Shown here: positions 41,894 through 51,200 of the stretch, piece by piece
Numbering within the stretch: position 1 is the first letter of the stretch
Layout of the letters: the number at the start of each line of letters is the position of its first letter
Origin: Sva-07 sp963828415
Lineage (GTDB): Bacteria > Actinomycetota > Acidimicrobiia > Acidimicrobiales > Ilumatobacteraceae
DNA: 64,000 nt
Direction: 5' to 3'
Assembly: GCA_963828415.1 (NCBI GenBank)
Contig: CAWHEI010000003.1
Span: 248,001 to 312,000 of the forward strand
The notes under the pieces: model-generated
The model's database searches: none
What the model was told of the DNA's origin: nothing
Seen by the model: the letters and a program-made list of their open reading frames with translations, nothing else
Made by a program: the position numbers and the translations under genes

Positions 41894-43065
41894 GACGAGC
41901 TCGCGATCGGAGACGACGCCATCCGACGACGAAGCTGATCGACCGAGGCGCCGATCACGTCGACCGCCCGGTCGACGTCGGCCGCGGTCGTGGTGTGGCC
42001 GAGCGTGAGTCGCAGCGAGCCGAGCGCCACCGAACGATCGATGCCCATCGCGGCGAGGACGTGCGACGGCTCCATCGCACCGCTCGCACACGCCGACGCC
42101 GCCGATGCGCAGACGCCCGCCTCGTCGAGCAGGAACAGCAACGCCTCGGATTCGATGCCGGCGATGCAGACATGAGCCGAACCGGCGACCTTGTGCTCGG
42201 GCGGCACGGTCTCGACGACGTCGTCGAGACGGTCCCGGAGCCCGCTGACGAGCACGTCGCGCAGGATCGCCAGGCGTGTGCTCTCGTCGATCCGTTCACG
42301 GTCGGTGAGGTCGAGCGCAACCGCAGCGGCCACGATCCCTGCCGTGTTGTGGGTGCCGCTGCGACGCTCGCGTTCCTGGCCACCACCGATGATCAACGCA
42401 TCGACCTTCGGGCCGCCCCGCTCGACGAGCACCCCGACGCCCTTCGGACCGCCGAACTTGTGGGCACTGAGCGACAGCAGGTCGACGTGCGGTGTGATCT
42501 CGCGCAGGTCGAGCCAGCAGGCGGACTGCACCGCGTCGGTGTGCAGCAGCGCGTCGGGCGCGTGGCGGCGCACGACTCGGGCAACGTCGACGATGTCGGT
42601 GATCGTGCCGACTTCGTTGTTGACCGCCATCACGCTGACGATCGTGACGCCCGGCGTGGCATCGAGCACGGCGGCGAGTTCGTCGAGATCGACGCGCCCG
42701 AACCGGTCGACACCGACGACCCGTCCCTTGTTGCCGAGGTGCTCGACGACGTGCAACACCGCGTGGTGTTCGACGGCGGGACAGACGGCGACGCCGCCAC
42801 GCCGTGCGATCGCCCCGGTGATCGCCATGTTGTCGCTCTCGGTGCCGCAGCCGGTGAACACGACCTCGTTGGGGTGGCAGCCGACGACGTTCGCAACCGT
42901 GTCACGGGACTCGTCGACGGCCTGACGTGCCTGCCGGGCGAAGCGGTGCGAACCCGACGGGTTGGCGTACAGCTCGGAGAGGTACGGCATCATCGCCTCG
43001 ACCGCCTCGGCGCGCATCGGCGTGGACGCAGCATGGTCGAGGTAGGTGATGGCCGGCTCCGTCAC
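41890..43065 (-). CDS. Cysteine desulfurase (NifS/IscS-type)
   Basis: 391 aa. YLDHAASTPM at the N-terminus, the PLP-binding Lys in LSLSAHKFGGPKG and the mobile active-site Cys loop ASACASGAMEPSHVL are all present. It converts cysteine to alanine and hands the sulfur to MnmA, encoded directly downstream with an overlap. The region GTESDNMAI is the PLP phosphate-binding part. GTG 43065 has TAGCGT 7 bases upstream and fits the family start. Confidence 0.96.
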   Translation of the reverse strand: MTEPAITYLDHAASTPMRAEAVEAMMPYLSELYANPSGSHRFARQARQAVDESRDTVANVVGCHPNEVVFTGCGTESDNMAITGAIARRGGVAVCPAVEHHAVLHVVEHLGNKGRVVGVDRFGRVDLDELAAVLDATPGVTIVSVMAVNNEVGTITDIVDVARVVRRHAPDALLHTDAVQSACWLDLREITPHVDLLSLSAHKFGGPKGVGVLVERGGPKVDALIIGGGQERERRSGTHNTAGIVAAAVALDLTDRERIDESTRLAILRDVLVSGLRDRLDDVVETVPPEHKVAGSAHVCIAGIESEALLFLLDEAGVCASAASACASGAMEPSHVLAAMGIDRSVALGSLRLTLGHTTTAADVDRAVDVIGASVDQLRRRMASSPIASSS

Positions 43066-43072
43066 CTCGGCC

Positions 43073-43078
43073 ACGCTA
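43073..43078 (-). promoter_or_regulatory. Probable -10 box (TAGCGT on minus strand) of the cysteine desulfurase gene
   Basis: TAGCGT on the minus strand ends 7 bases before GTG 43065. It lies 3 bases from a 63-bp palindrome. Confidence 0.5.
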
Positions 43079-43081
43079 CCG

Positions 43082-43144
43082 ATTACATCAGGGGTCAGAC
43101 CCGCGATGTAATCGTTACATCGCGGGTCTGACCCCTGATGTAAT
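43082..43144. repeat. 63-bp near-perfect palindrome made of two inverted REP-like units
   Basis: Arms of 30 bases with a TCG loop. Each half is itself a hairpin with TTACATC/GATGTAA around GGGGTCAGACCC. It fills the space between divergent cysteine desulfurase and methyltransferase promoters. Confidence 0.92.
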
Positions 43145-43151
43145 TCCGGCA

Positions 43152-43157
43152 TAGCCT
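43152..43157 (+). promoter_or_regulatory. Probable -10 box (TAGCCT) of the methyltransferase gene
   Basis: TAGCCT ends 7 bases before GTG 43165 and is 7 bases from the 63-bp palindrome. Confidence 0.5.
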
Positions 43158-43164
43158 CGGGCGG

Positions 43165-43914
43165 GTGCGGGGATACGACCACCGGTCCTACGGCGAGGGG
43201 TTCGCCGACGTGTACGACGAGTGGTACGCCGACGTCACCGACGTCGGTGCAACCGTCCGATGCATGGTCGACGTGGCTGGCGGCGAGGGGCGAGTGCTCG
43301 AACTCGGTGTCGGCACGGGCCGCCTGGCCGTGCCGATGGCCGCCGCGGGTCTGCGCGTCGTCGGCATCGACAGCAGCGAGACCATGCTCGCCAAACTGCG
43401 CGAGAGCGACCGGACCGGCACGGTCGACGCGGTCCTCGGCGACATCACCGACGGCCTTCCCGACGGACCGTTCGACGCCGTGCTGATTGCGTACAACACG
43501 ATCTTCAACCTGCTCGGCGAACAGGACCAACCAGCCCTGTTCCGACGTGTGGCCGAACGACTCGCCCCCGGCGGCGCGTTCGTCGTCGAGGCATTCGTGC
43601 CCCACGCCGACGCGACCGACGGATCGTCGGAGGTGACCGTGCGCTCGATGGCGGTCGACCACGTCGTGCTGTCGGTGTCGGTGAACCGCCCGGACGAGCA
43701 GCTCGCCGAGGGACAGTTCATCCAGTTCGCCGAGAACGGCGGTGTGCGATTGCGTCCGTGGTCGATCCGTTGGGCCACCCCAGAGCAGCTCGACGCCATG
43801 GCCGCCGCGGCAGGGCTGCATCTCGGTGCTCGGTTCGGCGACATGGCGGGCGAGCCCTTCACCGACGACAGCGCCCAACACGTGTCGATCTACCGACGGG
43901 CCGACGAGCGATGA
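43165..43914 (+). CDS. Class I SAM-dependent methyltransferase
   Basis: 249 aa. The AdoMet-binding motif VLELGVGTGRLAVPMA is near residue 45, the acidic ribose-binding residue in VVGIDSSETML, and motif IV in FDAVLIAYNTIFNLLG. The N-terminus SYGEGFADVYDEWY is typical of small-molecule methyltransferases. The substrate is unknown. Its stop overlaps the next start by ATGA, coupling it to an LLM-class oxidoreductase, so the two may modify the same metabolite. The GTG is leaderless by TAGCCT. Confidence 0.9.
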   Translation: MRGYDHRSYGEGFADVYDEWYADVTDVGATVRCMVDVAGGEGRVLELGVGTGRLAVPMAAAGLRVVGIDSSETMLAKLRESDRTGTVDAVLGDITDGLPDGPFDAVLIAYNTIFNLLGEQDQPALFRRVAERLAPGGAFVVEAFVPHADATDGSSEVTVRSMAVDHVVLSVSVNRPDEQLAEGQFIQFAENGGVRLRPWSIRWATPEQLDAMAAAAGLHLGARFGDMAGEPFTDDSAQHVSIYRRADER

Positions 43915-44750
43915 CCGCGCCCAAGTTCGGGCTGGGCGTTCCCAACGGAGGCGACTTCGCCGACCCGCGCCGCCTCACCGAACTCGCCGCCGCCGCAGAA
44001 GTCTCCGGGTGGGACGGCTTCTTCCTGTGGGATCACGTCATCCGTCGTCAGCCCTGGCAGCCGATGGTCGATCCATGGGTGTCGCTGGCGGCGGTCGCCA
44101 TGACGACCGAGCGGATCATCATCGGCCCGATGGTCACGCCACTCGCCCGACGAAGAGTCTCGGTGGTCGCACGACAGTCGGTCACCCTCGACCAGCTGTG
44201 CGGCGGACGACTGCGCCTCGGCGTCGGCCTCGGCGCTCCCGACGACGAGTTCACACGCTTCGGCGAGAACGCCGACCCGAAGCGTCGAGCGGCGTTGCTC
44301 GACGAGTCGCTCGAGGCATTGCAGCTGTTGTGGTCGGGCGAGGCAGTCTCGTACCAGGGTGACCTGGTCACGCTCGATGATGTCGAGTTCCGCCCCACCC
44401 CGGTACACGGACGGATCCCGATCTGGGTCGCCGGCGGCTGGCCAGGCGGGGCTCCGTTTCGCCGCGCTGCCCGATTCGACGGGGTGTGGCCAGTGGCCAA
44501 GGCAGGCGGGTACCTCTCCGTCGACGAGTTCGTCGACTGCGTCGCGACGATCCGGACGCTCCGGAGCACCGTCGATCCGTTCGACGCGTGCTTCATCGAT
44601 CGCAGTACGGCTGTCGTCGACGCAGCGACCACGGACAAGATCTGGCGTCTCGTCGACGGTGGGATGACCTGGTGGATCGACTCGCTCGACGACCCGAGCG
44701 TCCCGTTCGAGCGCCACCTCGAGCGCGTCCTTGCGGGCCCGCCGGCCTGA
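43911..44750 (+). CDS. LLM-class (luciferase-like) F420/flavin oxidoreductase
   Basis: 279 aa, TIM-barrel of the luciferase-like superfamily. Typical stretches are FGLGVPNGGDFADP, WDGFFLWDHVIRRQP (near 40), IIIGPMVTPLARRR, DQLCGGRLRLGVGLG (near 100) and IPIWVAGGWPG. Actinobacterial members use reduced F420 or FMN. The substrate is unknown; the coupled methyltransferase upstream suggests a joint reaction on a small molecule. A family-A palindrome lies 14 bases after the stop. Confidence 0.9.
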   Translation: MTAPKFGLGVPNGGDFADPRRLTELAAAAEVSGWDGFFLWDHVIRRQPWQPMVDPWVSLAAVAMTTERIIIGPMVTPLARRRVSVVARQSVTLDQLCGGRLRLGVGLGAPDDEFTRFGENADPKRRAALLDESLEALQLLWSGEAVSYQGDLVTLDDVEFRPTPVHGRIPIWVAGGWPGGAPFRRAARFDGVWPVAKAGGYLSVDEFVDCVATIRTLRSTVDPFDACFIDRSTAVVDAATTDKIWRLVDGGMTWWIDSLDDPSVPFERHLERVLAGPPA

Positions 44751-44764
44751 CCCGGCCAACCACC

Positions 44765-44816
44765 CGTTTGCGTCGCGGTTCAGGCGGGGCGGGTCACCGA
44801 AACCGCGACGCAAACG
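44765..44816. repeat. Palindromic element, 52-bp family A, copy 2
   Basis: Arms CGTTTGCGTCGCGGTT and AACCGCGACGCAAACG with the central GGGCGGGTCACC shared in part with copy 3. It begins 14 bases after the LLM oxidoreductase stop. Confidence 0.88.
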
Positions 44817-44864
44817 TGAACTGGCCTGTCCGTGCCGAACTGACCTGCCCCGCTGGTGACGCGG

Positions 44865-44870
44865 TACCGT
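44865..44870 (+). promoter_or_regulatory. Probable -10 box (TACCGT) of the OYE-like gene
   Basis: TACCGT ends 10 bases before ATG 44881; no ribosome site is visible. Confidence 0.4.
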
Positions 44871-44880
44871 TGGCGGCGCC

Positions 44881-46827
44881 ATGGCGTACCGGTACCTCTG
44901 GACCCCGCAGCAGCTCGGCCCCGTCGAGGTGCGCAACCGCATCGTGTTCTCCGCGCACCTCACGAACTACGCGCGCGACGGCTTGCCGACCGAGCAGCAC
45001 GCCGCCTACTACGGCGCCCGTGCCGCGGGCGGCACCGGGCTCATCATCACCGAGGAACACTCGACGCATCCGACCGACTGGCCGTACGAGAAGCTGATCC
45101 ACGGCTTCCATCGCGAGGTGATTCCCGGGTACCGCAAGATCACCGATGCAGTCCACCGCCACCGGGTGCCGATCTTCGCCCAGATCAACCACAACGGCGG
45201 CCAGGCCTCGTCGATGTACTCGCGCCTGCCGGTGTGGGGCCCGTCGCCGGTCGCCGACCCGCTGTTCCGTGAGGTGCCCAAGGCGGTCACGCACGCAGAG
45301 ATCGACGAGATCGTTGCCGGGTACGCGCTCGTCGCCGAGCACTGCGCCGAAGGTGGCTTCGACGGCATCGAGCTGCAGTGCTCGCACAGCTCGATCGTGC
45401 GCGGCTTCCTCTCCCCCGCCACCAACCATCGCACCGATGACTACGGCGGGTCGCTCGAGAGCCGAGCGAGATTGCTCGTCGAGATCGTCGCTGCGGTCCG
45501 CAAGGAGATCGGGCGCGGCATGGCCCTCGGCGTACGGATCTGCGGCGACGAGCTGATCGAGCACGGCACGACGATCGACGACGCCGTGCGGATCTCCCAG
45601 ATCGTCGAGGCCACCGGCCAGGTCGACTACATCAACACCTCGATCGGTGTCGCCACGGCGAGCCTGTTCATGATCGAAGCGTCGATGCACATCCCGCCCG
45701 GCTACGCGATGTTCATCCCGTCGGCGATCCGCAAGGCGGTCGATCTGCCAGTGGTCGGCGTCGGCCGGTTCAAGGATCCGCTGCAGGCCGAGCGAGCACT
45801 GGCCGAGGGACACTGCGACCTCGTCGGCGTGGTGCGCGGGCAGATCGCCGACGCCGACTTCGTCGCCAAGGCCCGTGCCGGAGCCACCGACGAGACCCGG
45901 CTGTGTCTGTCGTGCAACCAGGAGTGCGTGGGCCGGATGGGTCTCAATCGCTGGCTCGGCTGCATCGAGAACCCCCGTACGGGCCGCGAGTCCGAGGGAG
46001 TGGGCGCCGTCCGGCTCACCTCGAAGCCGAAATCGGTGATGGTCGTCGGCGCCGGGCCGGCAGGCCTCCAGGCCGCGATCGCTGCTCGTCGCAACGGCCA
46101 TCAGGTGACCGTGTACGAGAAGGAGTCGGTGGCGGGCGGACAGGTGCGGCTCGCCGCGTCGGTGCCGAACCGGGCCGAGTTCGGCGACATGATCCGCAAC
46201 CAGCTCACCGAGTGTCGGCGCCTCGGTGTCGAATTCGAGTACGGCGTCGGCGTGTGGCCAGGCCTCGTCGACGAGAAGCAGCCCGACCATGTGATCGTCG
46301 CCGCCGGCGCCGAAGCGGCACGTCCCTACTGGGTGCCGGACGATGCCGACAACGTCGTCGACGTTCGCCAGGTGCTCGACGGTTCGGTGCAGCCGTTCGG
46401 TGAGGTCGTGGTCATCGACGAGATCGGCTTCCACCATGCGACGTCGACCGCCGAGGTGCTCGCCGACCGTGGCTGCAACGTCGAGGTGATCACGCAGGGG
46501 ATGGTCGTCGGCCAGGACCTCGGCATCACGCTCGACATGGAGAACTGGTGGATTCGCGCCGGCGAGAAGGGGATCGTGCAGACGACCGATCTCGTGCCGA
46601 TGGCGATGGAGGGCCGCACGCTCACCCTCCTGCACCACCCCACCGGCACCAACGTGACCCGTACACCCGACTGGGTGGTGCTCGCCGTGCACGCCAACCC
46701 GGTCGAGTGGCTGTACCACGACCTGAAGACCGCCGGCGTCAGCGTCGAGCGGGTCGGCGACTGTGTCGCTCCGCGTCGCGCCCACGCCGCCATCGTCGAA
46801 GGCGAACGCGCCGGCGCTGCGGTGTGA
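44881..46827 (+). CDS. FadH/Old-yellow-enzyme-type oxidoreductase, likely mycofactocin-associated
   Basis: 648 aa with two parts. The N-terminal TIM barrel (1-360) is OYE-like: RNRIVFSAHLTNYA, FAQINHNGGQASS and SHSSIVRGFLSPATNHRTDDYG. A four-cysteine Fe-S region is CLSCNQECVGRMGLNRWLGC. The C-terminal part is an FAD/NAD-binding module (MVVGAGPAGLQAAIAARRNG near 385). This is the layout of 2,4-dienoyl-CoA reductase FadH and of the mycofactocin-linked FadH/OYE oxidoreductases; I favour the latter because mftE, mftF and the partner ETF genes lie within 10 kb, but the assignment rests partly on context. The substrate is unknown. Confidence 0.87.
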   Translation: MAYRYLWTPQQLGPVEVRNRIVFSAHLTNYARDGLPTEQHAAYYGARAAGGTGLIITEEHSTHPTDWPYEKLIHGFHREVIPGYRKITDAVHRHRVPIFAQINHNGGQASSMYSRLPVWGPSPVADPLFREVPKAVTHAEIDEIVAGYALVAEHCAEGGFDGIELQCSHSSIVRGFLSPATNHRTDDYGGSLESRARLLVEIVAAVRKEIGRGMALGVRICGDELIEHGTTIDDAVRISQIVEATGQVDYINTSIGVATASLFMIEASMHIPPGYAMFIPSAIRKAVDLPVVGVGRFKDPLQAERALAEGHCDLVGVVRGQIADADFVAKARAGATDETRLCLSCNQECVGRMGLNRWLGCIENPRTGRESEGVGAVRLTSKPKSVMVVGAGPAGLQAAIAARRNGHQVTVYEKESVAGGQVRLAASVPNRAEFGDMIRNQLTECRRLGVEFEYGVGVWPGLVDEKQPDHVIVAAGAEAARPYWVPDDADNVVDVRQVLDGSVQPFGEVVVIDEIGFHHATSTAEVLADRGCNVEVITQGMVVGQDLGITLDMENWWIRAGEKGIVQTTDLVPMAMEGRTLTLLHHPTGTNVTRTPDWVVLAVHANPVEWLYHDLKTAGVSVERVGDCVAPRRAHAAIVEGERAGAAV

Positions 46828-46862
46828 GTGTGTCAACTGGGGTCTGAGCCCGGTCGACACAC
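46828..46862. repeat. 35-bp REP-like palindrome with GGGTCTGAGCCC core
   Basis: Arms GTGTGTC and GACACAC around GGGTCTGAGCCC. It begins on the base after the stop of the OYE-like gene, as the 33-bp elements do with other stops. Confidence 0.7.
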
Positions 46863-46878
46863 CTGCAACACTCGGACC

Positions 46879-49420
46879 GTGATCGACATCGACGCGGCAC
46901 TGGCCGCACTCTCCCTCGACGACAAGTGCCGGCTGGTCGCCGGTCTGACCACGTGGCGAACCGAGGCGTTCCCGGAGGCCGGGGTCCCTCAGCTGAAGAT
47001 GTCCGACGGACCCAACGGGGTCCGAGGCGAGGGCCACGGCGGCGCGGGCACGCCAGGCGTCGTGATGCCGTCGGGCATCACGACCGGTGCCACCTGGGAC
47101 CCCGATCTGGCGCTCGAACTCGGCGCGCTCGTCGGAACCGAAGCAGTCCGCAAGGGCGCGCACATCGTGCTCGGCCCCACGGTCAACCTGCACCGCACAC
47201 CGGTCGGCGGGCGCACGTTCGAGTGTTACAGCGAGGACCCCGAACTCACCGGCGCGCTCGCGTCGGCCTGGGTGCGCGGCGTGCAGTCACACGACGTCGC
47301 CGTGACGGTCAAGCACTTCGTCGCGAACGACACCGAGATCGAGCGGATGTCGGTCGACGTCGACGTCGACGAGCGCACACTGCGCGAGCTGTACCTGCGC
47401 CCGTTCGAACTCACCGTGAGAGACGCGCGACGCGTGGGGCATCATGAGCTCGTACAACAAGCTCGACGGCGAACACGCCGCACAGAATCGGCGCCTGCTC
47501 ACCGAGATCCTGCGCGACGAGTGGGGCTTCGACGGGTTCGTCGTCTCCGACTGGTACGGCGTCCACGACGCGGCATCGGCGGCCAACGCCGGACTCAACC
47601 TCGAGATGCCCGGACCGGTACGGATCTACGGCGACAAGCTGGTGGCAGCGGTCGAACGCGGTGAGGTCGACGAAGCACAGGTCGACCGCCTCGTGCGCGA
47701 GTTGCTCGTCCTGGCGAACCGTGTCCGCGCCGACGAACGGTCCGCCGACGTCGACGAGCAGTCGATCGACGATCCCGCCGAGCGAGCCCTCACCCGTCGG
47801 GCGGCCGTCGCCGGCACGGTGCTGCTGCGCAACGCGCCGATCGCCCGTTCGTCGGGCACGGACCTCGCTCCGGTGCTTCCCATCGACGCAACGACGATCC
47901 GCAAGGTGGCCGTGATCGGCCCGAATGCCGACATCGACCGGTGCATGGGAGGCGGGTCGGCGAGCCTCACCCCGTTCGGCCACCGGACGTTGCTCGCCGC
48001 ACTGACCGACCGCATCGGGCCCGGCACCACCACCGATGCCGCGATCACGTACGAGCCCGGCGTCCGCATCGACCGCCTGACCCCGGTGGTCCACAAGGGA
48101 CAGTTGCTCAGCCCGACGGGCGAGCGTGGGCTCACCGTCACGTATGTCAACGGCAGCGACTGGACCGGGGACGCGGTCCTCGAGCAGCCCACGTCGACCA
48201 CCCTGGTGCGCTTCTTCGGTTCGGTTCCCGCCGGTGTCGATCCCCGCAAGTTCTCCGCGCGAGTCGAAGGGTCGTTCGTTCCCGACGTCGACGGTCTCCA
48301 CACGATCGGCGTGGTGACCACCGGGCCGATGGCCGTCGCCGTCGACACCGGCGACGGGTTCGAGGAGGTGCTCGCCGACCGGGAGATGACCCTGCCACGC
48401 AGTGAGGAGTTCTTCGGCTACGGCAGCATCGAGGTCACCCACGACATCGAGTGTCGAGCGGGTGTTCCGGTGCCGATCCGGATCGGCTTCGCCACCGCAT
48501 CGGGGAACGGGTTCGCCGCGATCCGCGTCGGCATTCGCTCGCCGGAGCCCGTCGACCTGATGGACCGTGCGGTTGCCGCTGCCGCTGACGCCGACGTGGC
48601 AGTGGTGATGGTCGGCACCAACGACGAATGGGAGACCGAGGGACACGACCGAACGACGATGGACCTGCCAGGGCGCCAGGACGAACTCGTCCGCCGCGTC
48701 GTCGCGGCGAATCCGAACACGGCGGTGATCGTGAACGCCGGCTCGCCGGTCACCATGGACTGGGCAGACGCGGACGATCCGGGTTCGGCTCCTGCGATCC
48801 TCACCTCGTTCTTCGCCGGCCAGGAACAGGCCGAGGCGCTCGTCGACGTGCTGGTCGGCGTCGCCGACCCCGGCGGCCGGCTGCCGACGACGATCCCCGC
48901 GCGACTCGCCGACCATCCTGCGTACCTGCATCACCTGCCGGACCACGACAGCACCGGCGCCGGCACGCAGCGCTACGGCGAAGGCCTGTTCATCGGCTAC
49001 CGCAGCTACGACGCTCGGGAACTGGGCACCCGGTTCCCGTTCGGTCATGGCCTGAGCTACGGCACCGCCGAGTGGGGGACCTCCACCGCGAGCGCAACAT
49101 CGATCGCGGTCGGCGACGGCGTCTCGGTGTCGATGCCGATCACCGCGACCGGCGACCGCGATGCCACCGTCGTCGTGCAGGGCTACGTGGCACCGGTGTC
49201 ACCGTCCGCGGCTCGGCCACCGAAGGAACTCAAGGCGTGGACCAAGATCGTGGTCGCCGCGGGCGCCACGTCGGCGACGACACTCGAATTCGGGCCCGAC
49301 GCGTTCCATCACTGGGACACGGCGACGGGCGCCTGGCTGATCGAGCCGGGGGACTACGACCTCGTGATCGCCGCGTCGGCCACCGACGAACACTCACGCA
49401 TCCGCATCACCGTCACCTGA
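46879..49420 (+). pseudogene. Glycoside hydrolase family 3 beta-glucosidase-like, frameshifted
   Basis: Residues 1-185 (KMSDGPNGVRGEGHGGAGTP, GPTVNLHRTPVGGRTFE, VKHFVANDTEIERM) are in one frame and the rest (MSSYNKLDGEHAAQNRRLL, the nucleophile Asp in GFVVSDWYGVHD, the C-terminal PA14-like insert, ABC domain and fibronectin-type tail) in another. One extra C at about 47428 in GACGCGCGACGCG explains it; removing it gives VRDADAWGIMSSYN. The protein would be about 846 aa, normal for GH3 with a PA14 insert. It has no obvious signal peptide, so it would act on oligosaccharides inside the cell. Start GTG 46879. Confidence 0.87.
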
Positions 49421-49431
49421 GTGCTTCCCCG

Positions 49432-49532
49432 CGATGAGCGAACCGACCGGATACGGCGGTTTCGCTCATCGCAGAAGCGTTCGAGCACCCACCGGTGAGC
49501 GAACCGACCGGATACGGCGGTTTCGCTCATCG
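49432..49532. repeat. 40-bp palindromic family B, array 3 (two copies, 61-bp period)
   Basis: Copies at 49432-49471 and 49493-49532; the first is identical to the copies at 18.8 kb, the second has one change (CGGTGAGC). The gap is again 21 bases. The array begins 11 bases after the GH3 stop. Confidence 0.92.
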
Positions 49533-49572
49533 CAGCGATTGGGTGCGAGGGCGGTGGTCGCTCGGCCGCCGC

Positions 49573-49578
49573 TAGCGT
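49573..49578 (+). promoter_or_regulatory. Probable -10 box (TAGCGT) of the DedA operon
   Basis: TAGCGT ends 9 bases before ATG 49588. Confidence 0.45.
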
Positions 49579-49587
49579 CGCATCGGC

Positions 49588-50277
49588 ATGGTCGGCATCG
49601 TCGCCAACATCATCAGCGACTTCACGGAGTGGATCGACGAGTTCTCCGCGAACTGGTGGTTCCTGCTGATCATCTTCTCGGTGGCGCTGCTCGACTCGGT
49701 GCTCCCCATCGTGCCCGGCGAGACGACGGTCATCGCCGGCGGCGTCGCTGCGGGTGCGGGCAACCAGACCCTGGCACTGGTGATCTTCGCCGGCGCGTTC
49801 GGCGCGTTTCTCGGCGACAACCTCGCCTACGCCATCGGCAATCGCTTCGAACCTCGGGTCCGGGCATGGGCCGCACGCCGACCGAACCGGGCGGCACGGC
49901 TCGAGTCCTCGGGGCTGCAGATCAAGAAGCGAGGCGGTCTGCTGCTGATCACCGCCCGGTTCATCCCCGGCGGACGCACGATTCTCACGGTGTCCTCCGG
50001 GATCACGCAGCAACCTCGCGTGTGGTTCGCCGCATGGGTGGCGGTTGCCGGACTCGTCTGGGCGACCTATGCGGCGGGGCTCGGCTACCTCTTCGGACAG
50101 GCATTCGAGGACAGCCACGCACTGGCGTTCTGGCTGGCGTTCGGCACCGCGCTGTCGATCACGGCGCTCGTGGAGATCATTCGCTGGATCCGGGATCGTG
50201 GGACGGCCGACGCCGACGAGTCGACCGACGCGATGATTGCGCACGCCGACGACGGCGACCGTACGCTGGGCGGATGA
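49588..50277 (+). CDS. DedA/SNARE-associated family membrane protein
   Basis: 229 aa with about four to five membrane segments. The DedA signature regions are visible: LDSVLPIVPGETTVIAGG (near 37), GAFLGDNLAYAIG, and the re-entrant loop RFIPGGRTILTVSSGIT (near 127). DedA proteins act as undecaprenyl phosphate or lipid translocases in the membrane. It overlaps the following ETF gene by ATGA, which places it in the same operon as the mycofactocin-associated electron-transfer genes; whether that is functional or incidental is unclear. Confidence 0.9.
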   Translation: MVGIVANIISDFTEWIDEFSANWWFLLIIFSVALLDSVLPIVPGETTVIAGGVAAGAGNQTLALVIFAGAFGAFLGDNLAYAIGNRFEPRVRAWAARRPNRAARLESSGLQIKKRGGLLLITARFIPGGRTILTVSSGITQQPRVWFAAWVAVAGLVWATYAAGLGYLFGQAFEDSHALAFWLAFGTALSITALVEIIRWIRDRGTADADESTDAMIAHADDGDRTLGG

Positions 50278-51200
50278 TCGCTCTGGTGCCAGTTCGCGAT
50301 GGCGTGCTGCCTGCCGGCGCACCCGACGCGATCGCCGAGGCAGGTGGTCGCGTGCTGATCGCCGGATCGTCAACCGCTGACGCCGCGGTGACCGGACTCG
50401 CATCAGAAGTGTTCCTGGCCGAACTCGGCCCGGTCGAGATCGGCCGATGGACGGCGGCACTCGCCCCCGTCATCGCAGGCATTCCCGACAGCGACATCGT
50501 CGTACTCCCGCACACCCCCGACGGACGTGACCTCGCACCACGGCTCGCAGCCGCCCTCGAACGGCCACTGCTCGCCGGAGCCACCGAGGTCAGCGAGCAC
50601 CGTGTACGCGTCGCTCGTCGCGGTGGTCTCGAACTCCACGAACTGCGCCCGACCGGACCGTTCGTCGCGACGCTGCAGCCGGGCACGCGCGGCGGGTTGA
50701 CGCTCGACACGCCGCCCGAGGTGCACCACGTCGAACTCGGCGCGGTGACCGAGGGCAGCCACGATGTGCACGTGGTCGAGGTGTTGGCTCCCGACGTCCA
50801 GACCATGGATCTCACCGAGGCGACGCGCATCGTCGGCGGCGGCGCCGGGCTCGGCAGTCAGGACCGATTCGTACAGCTCGACCGTTTCGCCGTCGCGATC
50901 GATGGCGTGATGGGCGCCACCCGTGTGATCACCGACCGCTCGTGGGTCCATCACGATCGTCAGATCGGCACCACGGGTGTCGTCATCGACCCGGATCTGT
51001 ATCTGTCGTTCGGCGTGAGCGGGGCGGTTCAGCACACGAGCGGCCTCGGACATCCCGACCACATCATCAGCGTGAACACCGACCCGCACTGTCCGATGAT
51101 GTCGATGTCCGATCTGGCGATCGTCGCCGACGCCAACGAGACGCTCGCCGAACTCCTCCGGCTGCTCGACGCAGCTGACGCTCCGCCGGAGGCATCGTGA
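50274..51200 (+). CDS. Divergent electron transfer flavoprotein alpha subunit, mycofactocin-associated
   Basis: 308 aa. The C-terminal FAD domain of ETF alpha is kept: IVGGGAGLGSQDRFVQL, SWVHHDRQIGTTGVVIDP, SFGVSGAVQHTSGL and SVNTDPHCPMMSMSDLAIVADA. The N-terminal domain is short and poorly conserved. This is the alpha partner of the beta protein at 52812, with FixC- and FixX-like genes between them. The set would route electrons from a flavoprotein donor to quinone. Its link to mftE and mftF downstream suggests a route for re-oxidising mycofactocin-dependent enzymes. Overlaps both neighbours by 4 bases. Confidence 0.87.
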   Translation: MIALVPVRDGVLPAGAPDAIAEAGGRVLIAGSSTADAAVTGLASEVFLAELGPVEIGRWTAALAPVIAGIPDSDIVVLPHTPDGRDLAPRLAAALERPLLAGATEVSEHRVRVARRGGLELHELRPTGPFVATLQPGTRGGLTLDTPPEVHHVELGAVTEGSHDVHVVEVLAPDVQTMDLTEATRIVGGGAGLGSQDRFVQLDRFAVAIDGVMGATRVITDRSWVHHDRQIGTTGVVIDPDLYLSFGVSGAVQHTSGLGHPDHIISVNTDPHCPMMSMSDLAIVADANETLAELLRLLDAADAPPEAS

